NCBI RefSeq assembly: GCF_001425625.1
Contig: NZ_LMCP01000001.1
Location: 559,430-623,429 of the forward strand
DNA length: 64,000 nucleotides
Reading direction: 5' to 3'
From: Mesorhizobium sp. Root102
GTDB taxonomy: Bacteria; Pseudomonadota; Alphaproteobacteria; Rhizobiales; Rhizobiaceae
Shown: positions 18,908 through 27,845 of the stretch, one piece after another
Layout: each line of letters opens with the position of its first letter
Numbering within the stretch: the first letter of the stretch is position 1
Notes under the pieces: model-generated
What the model saw: only the letters and a program-made list of their open reading frames with translations
What the model was told of the DNA's origin: nothing
Databases searched by the model: none
Program-made: the position numbers and the translations under genes

Positions 18908-19851
18908 TGTCCGTACTCCTGATCCGATTTTTTCTTGTGCGCCGCCAGCGCCATCAGCCTGCGGTCGCGCCACACCTGCCGTTCGCCGAGACTCTCGCGC
19001 GGCAGGCGTTCGCGCCGGTCGGCCTCAACGGTTTTCATCACCTCGCCCGCCCAGTCGACGCGGCGCAGCATCTGCGGAAAAATGTTCGAATAGATCGACT
19101 GATAGCGCTCGACATAGTCGCGCACGCCGCCAGGCGCATTGAGATCGATGGTCTCGAACGGACCCATGAACGACCACCGCAGCGCAAGCCCGTCGCGGAT
19201 GCCGATATCAACATCCTCGACGCTGGCGTAGCCGTCGGCGACGAGCCGGAAAGCCTCTTCGAGCAACGCCCCTTGCAGGCGGTTCATGATGAAGCCGTCG
19301 AGCTCGCGCTTCATCACCAGCGGCGCGTGGCCGGCGTCGATGAGGAAGGCGCGAGTCCTCTCGAGCGTCTCGGCAGAAGTCCACGGTGCCGGCACGACCT
19401 CGGCCGCAGGAATGAGATAGGGCGGATTGATTGGGTGCACGACCAGACAGCGATGCCGGCCCTGCAGATGGTCGGTGAATTTCGACGGCAACAGCGCCGA
19501 AGTGGAGCTGGCGATGACTGCCTGCGGATCGGCAAGTCTGTCAATCAGGGAAAACACCTCCCGCTTCACCTCGAGGTTTTCAGGCGTGTTCTCCTGAATA
19601 TGGGCCGCACCAGCCAGCGCCTCTGCCAGCTCGGCGACAATGGTGATCCGGTCAAGCACGGCGTCGATCGCCTGTCCTCGCAGCAGGTCGTTCGCGGCGA
19701 GATCGCCGAGCACGCCGGCGATATAGTCGCGGGCGCCACCGGTCGCGGCCGGCGACTGGTCCCACATCCGTACATTATGGCCGGCGCGGGCGAAGCTGAT
19801 CGCCCAGGCCCGCCCGATGAACCCGCTTCCGACGATCGCGACATTGGCCAT
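18904..19851 (-). CDS. 3-hydroxyacyl-CoA dehydrogenase-type protein, lambda-crystallin/L-gulonate 3-dehydrogenase-like
   Basis: This 315-residue NAD-dependent dehydrogenase has GSGFIGRAWAISFARAG at the N-terminus and HPINPPYLIPAAEVVPAP in the catalytic region, with ELDGFIMNRLQGALLEEAFR and DGLALRWSFMGPFETIDLNA in the C-terminal helical domain. Those last segments match the lambda-crystallin (L-gulonate 3-dehydrogenase) pattern more closely than fatty-acid enzymes; carnitine dehydrogenase is a related alternative. Either way it oxidises a 3-hydroxy acid to a 3-keto acid. It sits directly upstream of a BKACE gene, with overlapping stop and start, which fits supplying the beta-keto substrate. 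Confidence 0.82.
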   Translation of the reverse strand: MANVAIVGSGFIGRAWAISFARAGHNVRMWDQSPAATGGARDYIAGVLGDLAANDLLRGQAIDAVLDRITIVAELAEALAGAAHIQENTPENLEVKREVFSLIDRLADPQAVIASSTSALLPSKFTDHLQGRHRCLVVHPINPPYLIPAAEVVPAPWTSAETLERTRAFLIDAGHAPLVMKRELDGFIMNRLQGALLEEAFRLVADGYASVEDVDIGIRDGLALRWSFMGPFETIDLNAPGGVRDYVERYQSIYSNIFPQMLRRVDWAGEVMKTVEADRRERLPRESLGERQVWRDRRLMALAAHKKKSDQEYGQ

Positions 19852-19862
19852 GGATAGGCTCC

Positions 19863-20669
19863 TCAAAGTGTTTCGACGTTGCCGTCGACGCCGAGCGACT
19901 GGCCGGAAATGTTGATCCCCGCATCGGAGAGCAGGAAAGCGACCATCGCAGCGACATCATAGGGGCTGGTCATGCGGCGCAGCGAGATATTCTGGAGATA
20001 GCGATCCGTCATCTCTTCGTGGCTGATGCCGACCTGCTTGGCGCGTGCCGATATGACACCTTCGATGCGCGGTCCCTCGATGATGCCGGGCAGGATAGCG
20101 TTGACTCTGATGCCATGCGGCCCAAGCTCCTTGGCGAGGCTCTGCGTGAAACCGATGACCCCGAACTTGGCCGCCGAGTAGGGCGTGCGGAAGGCGTAGC
20201 CATGGCGGCCCGCCGCCGACGACATCGACACGATCGAGCCGCCGCCCGCCGCCTTGATCAGCGGCACGGCGCGCCGGGCGCACAGGAACTGGCCGGTCAG
20301 GCAGATGTCGATGCAGCGCCGCCAGTCGGCCGGCTCGATCTCGTCGACACCGCCGGTCGGCCCGGCAATGCCGGCATTGTTGATCAGCGCGTCGAGTCCG
20401 CCGAGCTTTTCCTTCACAGCCTCGAACAGCCGGTCGACATCTTCGTCGCGCGAAACGTCCGCCTTCACAGCGGCGACCAGATCGATCTTGCCGGGAGCGG
20501 CGGCCAGCGCCTCATCGGAAACGTCGCAGACGACGATGCGGGCGCCGAGCCGCGACAGCGTGTCGGCTATGGCAAAACCGATACCGCCGGCGCCTGCCGT
20601 CACCAGCACGCGCTGGCCTTTCAGCCCGGTCAGAAAGTCGTCCGCCGATGCCGGCGCCCTTGTGCTCAT
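19863..20669 (-). CDS. Short-chain dehydrogenase/reductase
   Basis: This is a classical SDR of 268 residues: cofactor motif TAGAGGIG, structural NNAGIAG, catalytic serine in SMSSAAGRHG, and the YSAAK tyrosine-lysine pair. The aspartate in VVCDVS after the second strand points to NAD(H). The ATG at 20669 follows the permease gene by 13 nt. SDRs in this setting commonly oxidise a sugar to its lactone or a sugar alcohol to a ketose. It is the first catabolic gene after the transporter. Confidence 0.85.
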   Translation of the reverse strand: MSTRAPASADDFLTGLKGQRVLVTAGAGGIGFAIADTLSRLGARIVVCDVSDEALAAAPGKIDLVAAVKADVSRDEDVDRLFEAVKEKLGGLDALINNAGIAGPTGGVDEIEPADWRRCIDICLTGQFLCARRAVPLIKAAGGGSIVSMSSAAGRHGYAFRTPYSAAKFGVIGFTQSLAKELGPHGIRVNAILPGIIEGPRIEGVISARAKQVGISHEEMTDRYLQNISLRRMTSPYDVAAMVAFLLSDAGINISGQSLGVDGNVETL

Positions 20670-20682
20670 CGTCCTGTCCTTC

Positions 20683-22767
20683 TCATTGCAGCCGCCGTTC
20701 GCGCAGCGCCATGACGGCGCCCAGAACGACCAGCCCGTAAAGAATTGCCCTTGTGGCATAGGGAAGCGTGGTGCCGGCCAGCAGCATCTGCAACGCCGTC
20801 AGCAACAACACCCCGCCAAGCATGCCGAGATAGTGGCCGCGCCCGCCGGTGATCAACGCCCCGCCGACCACCACCACGGCGATCGACGGCAACAGATAGT
20901 CGTCGCCCATGCCAAGGCTCGCCTGACCGGAAAAACCGGTCAGCATGATGCCGACAACAGCCGCGCAGACGGCCGAGAGCATGTAGACCAGGATCAGTGT
21001 GCGCTCGACGCCGATGCCCGACAAGCGCGCCGCGCGCAGCCCGTTGCCGATGCCGTACACCCTGCGCCCGAACGGCGTGCGGCCGAGCAGCAGCACTGCC
21101 GCCACGACAAAGACGACCATCAGCAGGACGATCGGCGTCAGCAGGCCGCCGAGCCTGGCCGTCATGAACCAGCGCAGCATCGGTGATGAAAATCCGGCCG
21201 GCGTTCCTTGCGAATAAAGCAGCGCGCAGCCTTGCAGGATGCCGTTGGTGGCAAGCGTCATGACGATCGGCGAGATGCCGAGATAGACGATGCCGAAGCC
21301 ATTGGCGAAGCCGATGGCGCAGGCCATCATCAGCACGACCGGCAAGGCGTAGACAAGCGCCGCGTCGGAGCCGTTGACCATGCCGGCCAGGATGATGCCG
21401 GAGATACCGATCGTCCACGGCACGGAGAGGTCGAGGCCGCCGGTCAGGATGACGGTTCCCTGCCCGAGCGCCAGGACGGCGAGGAAGGACGACAGCACGA
21501 GCAGCGAATTCCAGTAGCCCGGATTGAGGATGGCGCGGCCGAGCCAGATCTGCGTGACAACCACGATGACCAGCAGGCAGACATAGGCCGGCAGCGCATA
21601 GCGCAGCGTCTCCGCGTTGCGCAGATGGAAGGCAGGGCGCGGCGATGCCGGACTGCGCTGGCCATGCGATGGCTCGGCGATCTTGAGACGCCTGTCCACG
21701 CGCTCGAGCTGCGAGGGCAATATGCCGGCGCGCCAGGCGGCAAGCCGGGCGCGCGCGGCGCGCAATTGCACGGCAAGCACCGATGCGTGGGAGATGGAGC
21801 CGGCAAGTGCGGCCAGCACGAGAATGGTGCCTTCGGCGATCGTCGAATAATAGGCCGACACATTGAGCACCAGCAGGATGTTCACCACGATCATCAGGAT
21901 ATAGGCGCCGAAGACAGAACCCACCGGGCCGCCTTGTCCGCCGCCGAGGCGCGTACCGCCGACGACGACCGCCGCGAACATCGACAAAAGCAGCGGATTG
22001 CCGACCAGCGGATCGCCACTGCCGGTTTGGGCGCTGATGAACACGCCGGCCAGGCCATAGCAGCCGCCGGCGATGACATAGACGGCAAAGCGCACGAGCA
22101 CGACATTGATGCCGACAGAAGCGGCCGACTCTGTATCGCTGCCGACCGCATAAAGTGCGGTGCCGAAGCGGGTTCCCTTCAGCCAGAACCAGGCGAGCAG
22201 GACGACGCCGATCAGCACCAGGGGCATCGGCAGCCAGCCGGTGATCGCGTCACCGAGATAGAATGTGCCGAGATCGGGGGACACGAAGCCACCGGGCTTG
22301 TCCATCACCAGCAGCGTCACGCCTTGCAGGATGAACATGGTGGACAGCGTGACCACGATCGGCTGCATGCGCAGCACCGCAATGAAGAAGCCGTTGAACG
22401 CGCCCACCGCCATGCCGACGCCGATGCCGACGGCGGTCCACAAGATGATGCTGGCGCCTGGCGCCATCGGGTCCATGCTCGATGCCAGCACGGCATTGAC
22501 CAGCGATATCACCGCGCCGGCGGACAGGTCGAAGCCGCCCGACAGGATCACGATGGTCTGGCCGATCGCCGCGAGCGCGGAGGTCGCGCCACCGCTCGAC
22601 AGGAACGACACATCGAAATAGGTCAGCGGACCGGCGCTGATCCAGTCGACGACGAAAAGCAGGATCGCCAGGACGATCGCGGCGATCAGCGCGCCGCGGT
22701 TGCGCATCAGCGCACGGCGCAGACCGAAGCCGCCCGAAACAGGAGATGAAACCGCTGCGCTGCTCAT
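20683..22767 (-). CDS. Fused double permease of a ribose-type ABC transporter
   Basis: This 694-residue protein is two RbsC-like permeases in one chain. The first half (about 1-330) has GQTIVILSGGFDLSAGAVIS; a charged linker follows (about 330-375, rich in R and E); the second half has GQGTVILTGGLDLSVPWTIG. Each half carries about eight to ten hydrophobic segments and the G-rich GGTRLGGGQGG or GGALITGGRGH loop. A normal transporter uses two copies of one RbsC, so the fusion fixes a heterodimeric pore. Its start overlaps the ATPase stop (ATGA). Confidence 0.88.
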   Translation of the reverse strand: MSSAAVSSPVSGGFGLRRALMRNRGALIAAIVLAILLFVVDWISAGPLTYFDVSFLSSGGATSALAAIGQTIVILSGGFDLSAGAVISLVNAVLASSMDPMAPGASIILWTAVGIGVGMAVGAFNGFFIAVLRMQPIVVTLSTMFILQGVTLLVMDKPGGFVSPDLGTFYLGDAITGWLPMPLVLIGVVLLAWFWLKGTRFGTALYAVGSDTESAASVGINVVLVRFAVYVIAGGCYGLAGVFISAQTGSGDPLVGNPLLLSMFAAVVVGGTRLGGGQGGPVGSVFGAYILMIVVNILLVLNVSAYYSTIAEGTILVLAALAGSISHASVLAVQLRAARARLAAWRAGILPSQLERVDRRLKIAEPSHGQRSPASPRPAFHLRNAETLRYALPAYVCLLVIVVVTQIWLGRAILNPGYWNSLLVLSSFLAVLALGQGTVILTGGLDLSVPWTIGISGIILAGMVNGSDAALVYALPVVLMMACAIGFANGFGIVYLGISPIVMTLATNGILQGCALLYSQGTPAGFSSPMLRWFMTARLGGLLTPIVLLMVVFVVAAVLLLGRTPFGRRVYGIGNGLRAARLSGIGVERTLILVYMLSAVCAAVVGIMLTGFSGQASLGMGDDYLLPSIAVVVVGGALITGGRGHYLGMLGGVLLLTALQMLLAGTTLPYATRAILYGLVVLGAVMALRERRLQ

Positions 22768-24293
22768 GCGGCTTCCCCAGCATGCCCGAGCGCTGGGCGC
22801 ATGATGGCCGGCTCGGTGATGGTGTCGCCTTCGAGTTCGGCCGCGATGCGCCCGTCATAGAGAACCAGGACCCGGTCGCATTGGTGGACGAGTTCGGGAA
22901 TCTCCGTCGAGTGCAGCAGGATCGAACCGCCCGAAGCCACGTAGTTTCGCATCATCACATAAAGCTCGTGCTTGGTGCCGACATCGATGCCGCGGGTGGG
23001 ATCGAACAACAGCAGGATGCGGCTCTGCGCCACCAGCCATTTGGCGATGGCGATCTTCTGCTGGTTGCCGCCGGAAAACGCGCCGGCCCGCGTCCACAGC
23101 GCGCGGCGGTCGACCTCGACAGTGGCGAATGCCGCCTCGACGGAGCGGGTTTCGGCCTGCGCGTCGACAAGGCCTAGCCGTGTGAAGCGCGATATCACGG
23201 GAAGCGTGGCGTTCTGGCTGCCCGACAGTTTCAGGAACAGGCCTTCGGATTTGCGATCTTCGGGCACCAGGCCGATCGCCATGTTGGGCAGCAAGGCATC
23301 GGCGGGCGAGCCGAACCAGACCTTGCGGCCATCGACGAGGATGTGGCCGCGAGTGATTTCGGCCATGCCGAAACAGGCCAGAAACAGATCCTGCTGGCCC
23401 ATGCCCTGCAATCCGGCAACACCTAGGATCTCGCCTTTGCGCAGGTCGAAGCCGGCGCCGTCGAGCTTGCGCCCGACCTTGAGGTCGCGCACGCCCAGAA
23501 CCGGCGGACCGAAGGCCTGGGCGCCGTCGGGCTTGGGCGGGAAGGTCTGCTCGATGCTGCGGCCGATGATCTTTTCGATGACGTCGCCATCCGAGACGTC
23601 GGCAACCGGCGCGGTAACGATGTGGCGGCCGTTTCTCAGGATCGTCAGCATCTCGCAAAAGGCGCGGACTTCTCGCATGCGATGGGTGATGAAGACGATG
23701 GTGGTGCCCGCCGCCTTCAGCCTGGCGATGATATCACCCAGCCATTCGACGTCGCGGCCGGCGAGCGTCGAGGTCGGTTCGTCGAGCAGCAGGATGCGCG
23801 GCTTGCGGTAGACGGCACGCGCGATTTCGATCTTCTGGCGCACCGAAAGCTCGAGCTCGCTCACCTCGGCATCGAGATCGACGGAAAAACCGAGATCGTC
23901 GATGTGGCGGCGGACAGCCTTGCGGGCGGCACGGCGGCGGATCAGGCCGGAGACGCCGACGGGAGCGTACGGCAAAAGCATATTGTCGAGGACGGAAAGA
24001 TCGCGCACCAGGGTCATCTCCTGGAACGCCGTCTGCACGCCCAGCGCGTGTGCTGCGCGCGGTGCGCCGTAAGCGATCTCCTTGCCGAAGACACGGACAT
24101 GGCCTTCGCTTGGCCGGACCAGCCCGGACAGCAGCTTCACCAGCGTCGACTTGCCGGCTCCGTTTTCACCGAGCAGCGCATGGACGCTGCCGGGCGCGAT
24201 CTCGAACGACACACCGTCCAGCGCGACGGTCGGGCCGAACGCCTTGCTGATGCCGTCAATCTCGATGGCGGGAACCTTGGAGTGTTCTGTCAT
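22764..24293 (-). CDS. Ribose-type sugar ABC transporter ATP-binding protein (RbsA/MglA-like)
   Basis: This is a 509-residue double ATPase. The first domain has Walker A GENGAGKST at 42-50, a degenerate signature (LELSVRQKIEIARAV) and LLLDEPTS. The second has the usual degenerate P-loop (VAGLQGMGQQDLFL) but an intact signature FSGGNQQKIAIAKWL and FDPTRGIDVGTK. The ATG at 24293 is preferred over 24335. It drives the fused permease encoded downstream; the binding-protein gene lies upstream across a strong stem-loop. Confidence 0.92.
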   Translation of the reverse strand: MTEHSKVPAIEIDGISKAFGPTVALDGVSFEIAPGSVHALLGENGAGKSTLVKLLSGLVRPSEGHVRVFGKEIAYGAPRAAHALGVQTAFQEMTLVRDLSVLDNMLLPYAPVGVSGLIRRRAARKAVRRHIDDLGFSVDLDAEVSELELSVRQKIEIARAVYRKPRILLLDEPTSTLAGRDVEWLGDIIARLKAAGTTIVFITHRMREVRAFCEMLTILRNGRHIVTAPVADVSDGDVIEKIIGRSIEQTFPPKPDGAQAFGPPVLGVRDLKVGRKLDGAGFDLRKGEILGVAGLQGMGQQDLFLACFGMAEITRGHILVDGRKVWFGSPADALLPNMAIGLVPEDRKSEGLFLKLSGSQNATLPVISRFTRLGLVDAQAETRSVEAAFATVEVDRRALWTRAGAFSGGNQQKIAIAKWLVAQSRILLLFDPTRGIDVGTKHELYVMMRNYVASGGSILLHSTEIPELVHQCDRVLVLYDGRIAAELEGDTITEPAIMRPALGHAGEAA

Positions 24294-24319
24294 TGTCCTC
24301 GATCGCCGAGCTTGGGGCA

Positions 24320-24353
24320 GACGATGCGCGGACAAGACTGTCCGCGCATCGTC
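24320..24353 (-). promoter_or_regulatory. Stem-loop after substrate-binding-protein gene
   Basis: A perfect 15-bp stem pairs GACGATGCGCGGACA (24320-24334) with its complement at 24339-24353 around a 4-nt loop, in the gap between the binding-protein and ATPase genes. It has no U-run. It probably stabilises the upstream mRNA or reduces read-through. Confidence 0.65.
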
Positions 24354-24371
24354 GCGATCGCCTTGGGAGGC

Positions 24372-25499
24372 TCAGTCTTCAGGCTGTCCGACGAGGGCAG
24401 CGGCCAGGCCGACCTCGGGTGCCTGGTCCGAGAAGATCGAGGCAAACCAGCCGGGATTGGAGACCAGCGACGGCTTGAAGGCGTTGCAGCCTGCCTTCAT
24501 CTCCGCCCATGTGCCTTCGTCGCACAGCTTGATCGTCTCATTGGTGACGACCGGCAGCGGCAGGATAGTGGTCTTCGGCACGTCCTTGCCTTCGATCGCC
24601 TCGACGGCAAGCTTCAGCGCCAGCGCGCCGGAATAAGGCGGCGAGGCATAGGAAATGCGTTGCGCGCCTGCCGGTGCATAGGGCGGCGCCGCACCTTCGA
24701 CTTCGGTCCCCTCCGGCAGCATCTGGATGCGACCACCATTGGAGCCTTCGCCGGCACAAGGCAGGAGTTCGCTGGTCTTCTTACCGGCCTCGAGCTGCAT
24801 CGAGTTGGCGGTGAAGCAGCCGACCTGCATCCACAGCCCGTTGATGTCGTCCCAATTGCGGGTGCCCAGGATCTTCGAAAGCTCGGTGCGGGCAACCGCC
24901 TGGCTCCACATGCCGACAGCCTCGCCGACGATCTTGATGTCAGGGTATTTGGCGAAGACTTCCTTGGCGGCCTTTGTCCGTTGATCATCGACGGATGTTC
25001 CCGGAACACCCGTGACGGCGATGATGTTGCCCTTGCCGTTGAGCTTCTTGACCAGCCATTCGGCGGTCACCCTGCCCGCTTCCAACTGGTCGATGTGGAC
25101 GTTGTAGGCGCATGGCTCGGTGATCTCGGCGTCGTAGGCAAAGACCTTCACGCCCTTGTCGCAGGCATTCTTGACGACCTGATTGAGCGCGGTCGGCGAG
25201 ATCGGGTACACGACGATCGCCTCGGCGCCGCTTTGCACCATTGCGTTGATCTGCTGAATTTGGCGTTGCGCATTCGGCCCGGCGACCTGGACCTGCAGGT
25301 CGACCTTGTCGGCCAGGCTCTTGTGAGCGGCCATGGCCTTGACCATGTTGGCCGCCTCCGCCTGCCAATCATTGCCGATGTAGCTCATGCTGAGAAAAAT
25401 CTTGTGCTTCTCGGCTGCCTGCGCGCCCGACAGCCCAAGGGCGCATAAAGCCATGCCGGCCAGCAGCGCGAGCCGCCGGACTTTCAATCCGATACCCAT
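24372..25499 (-). CDS. Ribose-type sugar ABC transporter substrate-binding protein
   Basis: This is a 375-residue periplasmic protein of the RbsB-like fold. The signal peptide covers about residues 1-29 (RRLALLAGMALCALGLSGAQ, then AAEKHK). The sugar-binding pattern is visible in FLSMSYIGNDWQAEAANMVK, QINAMVQSGAEAIVVYPISP and VKVFAYDAEI. It is longer than RbsB (about 296) and has a C-terminal extension with several cysteines. It heads the operon running to 17018. Its promoter lies in the gap to a divergent GntR gene. Confidence 0.88.
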   Translation of the reverse strand: MGIGLKVRRLALLAGMALCALGLSGAQAAEKHKIFLSMSYIGNDWQAEAANMVKAMAAHKSLADKVDLQVQVAGPNAQRQIQQINAMVQSGAEAIVVYPISPTALNQVVKNACDKGVKVFAYDAEITEPCAYNVHIDQLEAGRVTAEWLVKKLNGKGNIIAVTGVPGTSVDDQRTKAAKEVFAKYPDIKIVGEAVGMWSQAVARTELSKILGTRNWDDINGLWMQVGCFTANSMQLEAGKKTSELLPCAGEGSNGGRIQMLPEGTEVEGAAPPYAPAGAQRISYASPPYSGALALKLAVEAIEGKDVPKTTILPLPVVTNETIKLCDEGTWAEMKAGCNAFKPSLVSNPGWFASIFSDQAPEVGLAAALVGQPED

Positions 25500-25588
25500 A
25501 TGAAACTCCTCCCGATCCGAACGACCGAATGCCTCCCAAGGGCACGAACGTAACCCTTGCCATTCGATGCCGGCGACCGTAACACTAT

Positions 25589-25603
25589 TTGATCAAAGAT
25601 CAA
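25589..25603. promoter_or_regulatory. Palindrome, candidate GntR operator
   Basis: The perfect palindrome TTGATCAAAGATCAA (6-3-6) lies about 85 bp upstream of the binding-protein start and faces the divergent GntR gene. Its symmetry and position suit a regulator dimer, but nothing ties it to a specific protein. Confidence 0.4.
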
Positions 25604-25683
25604 TGATGAAATCGCTTAATATCAAAACCAGGGGTCTGAGCGCTTGACGCGGCATGTTGAACCTTGCATTCCGGACACCAGAG

Positions 25684-25714
25684 TGGTTCCGCGTCTCTGT
25701 GAAACGCGGAACCA
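25684..25714. repeat. Intergenic hairpin (11-bp perfect stem)
   Basis: TGGTTCCGCGT (25684-25694) pairs with ACGCGGAACCA (25704-25714) around a 9-nt loop. It stands 20 bp from a copy of the 47-bp palindromic repeat, and I recall the two elements occurring together in Mesorhizobium intergenic regions. It may be part of one composite repeat. Confidence 0.55.
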
Positions 25715-25734
25715 TTCTGCCTCTTTGCTTCGGC

Positions 25735-25781
25735 GCAATTCCGGACGGAAAGCCGTTTCACACTTTTCCTGGAATTGCTCT
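25735..25781. repeat. 47-bp palindromic intergenic repeat, copy 1
   Basis: The element starts GCAATTCCGGACGGAAA and ends TTTTCCTGGAATTGCTCT, so its ends are inverted repeats (GCAATTCC and GGAATTGC). A near-identical 47-bp copy lies at 45584-45630. The two differ at only a few positions, which indicates a dispersed repeat family. Confidence 0.75.
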
Positions 25782-25820
25782 GGCGGTAGCGTCGCCCTTG
25801 GGCGGGAAGGTTGACGGGAG

Positions 25821-26501
25821 ATGGCTCGATCGGCGTACAGAAAGCCAGGGGTCGAGATCACACCCCTGTCCAGGGAAACCCTGCAGGACAGGGTCTATCG
25901 CCATGTCACCGAATTGATCCTCGACGGCAGCATCGTGCCGGGCGAGATGGTAACGGTTCAGAGCCTTGCCGATGCTTTTGGCGTCAGCCCGATGCCGGTC
26001 AGGGAAGCGCTGCGGCGCCTGACGGCAGCCAACGCGCTGATGGTGGTTTCAGGCCGCTCGATCGGCATTCCGGCACTCAGTCGCGCGCGCCTCATCGACC
26101 TCAGGAGTGTCCGGTTCGAGATCGAGGCGATCGCGGCCGCATGGGCGGCGGAGCGCATGGACGACCAGGCCGTAGCGCAGTTGCGCCAGCATCTGGATGC
26201 GCTCGAACAGGCCAATGCCGCCGGCGACGTCAAATCCTATCTGCGCGCCAACTACGCCTTTCATTTCTCGATCTATCGGGCGGCCGGTTCCGAGAACATG
26301 CTCAACATCATCGAGAACCTTTGGCTGCAGATCAGCCCCTACTTCAACATGCTGCACGATTCGGGAAACTACTCGACCGCCAACGAACACCACCAGGAGA
26401 TGTTCGCGGCACTGCGTAACCGGGACGTGGAAGCCGTCAGGGCCGCAGTCCGCGCCGACATCGACGCCGCTTTCGACGTGCTGGCCGATCTTTTGAAGTA
26501 G
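25821..26501 (+). CDS. GntR/FadR-family transcriptional regulator
   Basis: This 226-residue regulator has the winged helix near residues 20-85 (YRHVTELILDGSIVPGEMVT, GVSPMPVREALRRLTA) and an FCD ligand-binding domain (RSVRFEIEAIAAAWAAERMD, NYAFHFSIYRAAGSENML) whose histidines and aspartate usually hold a metal and an organic acid. It is divergent from the long operon 25499-17018 and so probably senses an acid intermediate of that pathway. The ATG at 25821 follows GGGAGATGG-type purine-rich sequence. Confidence 0.87.
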   Translation: MARSAYRKPGVEITPLSRETLQDRVYRHVTELILDGSIVPGEMVTVQSLADAFGVSPMPVREALRRLTAANALMVVSGRSIGIPALSRARLIDLRSVRFEIEAIAAAWAAERMDDQAVAQLRQHLDALEQANAAGDVKSYLRANYAFHFSIYRAAGSENMLNIIENLWLQISPYFNMLHDSGNYSTANEHHQEMFAALRNRDVEAVRAAVRADIDAAFDVLADLLK

Positions 26502-26656
26502 TGCTCGAACTCCCCGGTCTCACGGCTTCTGTCCAAAGAGCGGCTCGTAAGCCGCCGCAGAAAGCCATCACGAATTACCATTCCATCAAGGTAGCGGCCG
26601 CAACAACAGGCGATGCGCGGCAATGACATTGCCGGCGCTTGCCTATTTGGTATGCT

Positions 26657-26671
26657 GGTATAATATGTACC
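26657..26671. promoter_or_regulatory. ATTATACCA-type operator, site A
   Basis: On the minus strand this reads GGTACATATTATACCAG; on the plus strand GGTA and TACC flank 7 bp, and a further TGGTATG lies just upstream at 26648. It overlaps a TATAAT-like -10 box. The ATTATACCA core recurs at three other promoters in the window. Confidence 0.6.
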
Positions 26672-26748
26672 TCACATAGCGTGTCTCTGGAGGTTACGCT
26701 GTGCTCGTGTGGCAAGCCAAGCCGATCGTGTTTTTGGGAGGAAATACC

Positions 26749-27771
26749 ATGAGATTTGTAACTGTGGCGGCGCTCGCCGGCGCCGCAATGGTAGGCGTTG
26801 CCGTGTTGCCGGCAATGGCATCACCGGACGCGCCGGTCATCGCGCTCGCCAACGCCTATTATGGCAACACCTGGCGGCACCAGATGGTGGAAGCGTTCGA
26901 AGCCTCCGCCAAGGAAGCCAAGGCCGCCGGGCAGATCGCCGATTATATCGTCATGAACGGCGATGGGTCGGTGGCGCAGCAAAACAGCCAGATCGCGGAG
27001 CTGATCCTCAAGAAGGTCGACGTACTCGCCGTCGATGCCGCCTCGGAAACGGCGGTCAATGGCATCATCGAAAAGGCCTGCAAAGCCGGCATCATCGTCA
27101 TCTCTTTCGATTCGGTGGCCTCGGCGCCCTGCAACTACCAGCTCAATTTCGACTTCAAGGGCTACAAGGCCACCCAGGCCGAGGCCGTCTTCAAGATGCT
27201 CGGCGGCAAGGGCAACATCCTGCAGGTGCGCGGCGTGAAGGGCTCGGCGCCCGACAACGACATGTTCAACGCGCAGCAGTCGGTGCTGGCGAAGTATCCC
27301 GATATCAAGGTGGTCGCGACCGTCTATGGCCAGGCGACCGCCTCGGTAGCGCAGGCGGCGATCGCCAATGTGCTGCCCTCATTGCCGCACGTCGACGCCG
27401 TGCTTGGCCAGGGCGGCAGCGACGATGTCGGCATCGCGCAGGCCTTCGTTCAGTATGGCGGCGACTACGCCGGCAAGATGCCGATCATCGAAGGCGGCGG
27501 CGGCACCGACTTCGTCAAATGGTGGGCGGATGAGAACGCCAAGAACGGCTACCAGACTGTGTCCATGAACACCACGCCAGGCATCGGCGGTGCTGCCTTC
27601 TGGCTCGGCCTGTCGCTGCTGAAAGGCGCCCAGGCGCCCAAGCTGATGATCATGCCGGTGGCGACGGTCGATGCCGGCAACCTCAAGGAATACGCCAAGC
27701 TGCCAGGCGGCCAGATCATCAGCCCAAGCTATTCGCTGGACTGGGTCAAGCAGAACCTGCTGAGCAAGTAA
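26749..27771 (+). CDS. Ribose-type sugar ABC transporter substrate-binding protein
   Basis: This is a 340-residue RbsB-like periplasmic receptor. The ATG at 26749 follows GGGAGG and opens a signal peptide (MRFVTVAALAGAAMVGVAVL, cleavage after AMA). Core features are ALANAYYGNTWRHQMVEAFE, QIAELILKKVDVLAVDAASE and IIVISFDSVASAPCNYQLN. A 13-bp stem-loop follows it. Its promoter carries the operator shared with the apiose-type operons downstream, so the ligand may be apiose, apionate or a related plant sugar; this is inference. Confidence 0.87.
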   Translation: MRFVTVAALAGAAMVGVAVLPAMASPDAPVIALANAYYGNTWRHQMVEAFEASAKEAKAAGQIADYIVMNGDGSVAQQNSQIAELILKKVDVLAVDAASETAVNGIIEKACKAGIIVISFDSVASAPCNYQLNFDFKGYKATQAEAVFKMLGGKGNILQVRGVKGSAPDNDMFNAQQSVLAKYPDIKVVATVYGQATASVAQAAIANVLPSLPHVDAVLGQGGSDDVGIAQAFVQYGGDYAGKMPIIEGGGGTDFVKWWADENAKNGYQTVSMNTTPGIGGAAFWLGLSLLKGAQAPKLMIMPVATVDAGNLKEYAKLPGGQIISPSYSLDWVKQNLLSK

Positions 27772-27789
27772 CGCGAACCAGCGCTACAG

Positions 27790-27819
27790 GATCGGGCGGT
27801 GCCGGAGCACCGCCCGATC
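27790..27819 (+). promoter_or_regulatory. Stem-loop after substrate-binding-protein gene
   Basis: A perfect 13-bp stem (GATCGGGCGGTGC at 27790-27802 with its complement at 27807-27819) closes on a CGGA tetraloop. It separates the binding-protein gene from the ATPase-permease fusion and lacks a U-tract. Confidence 0.65.
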
Positions 27820-27845
27820 GTCGCCGTCGAAGAAACGGAGGACGA

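Larger units (their letters stand above)
25500..25820. other. Intergenic region with divergent promoters, operator candidate and repeats
   Basis: This 321-bp gap between the binding-protein gene and a divergent GntR gene holds an AT-rich stretch (25580-25630), a palindrome near 25596, a hairpin at 25684-25714 and a copy of the 47-bp repeat at 25735-25781. I see no credible gene in it. Confidence 0.7.
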
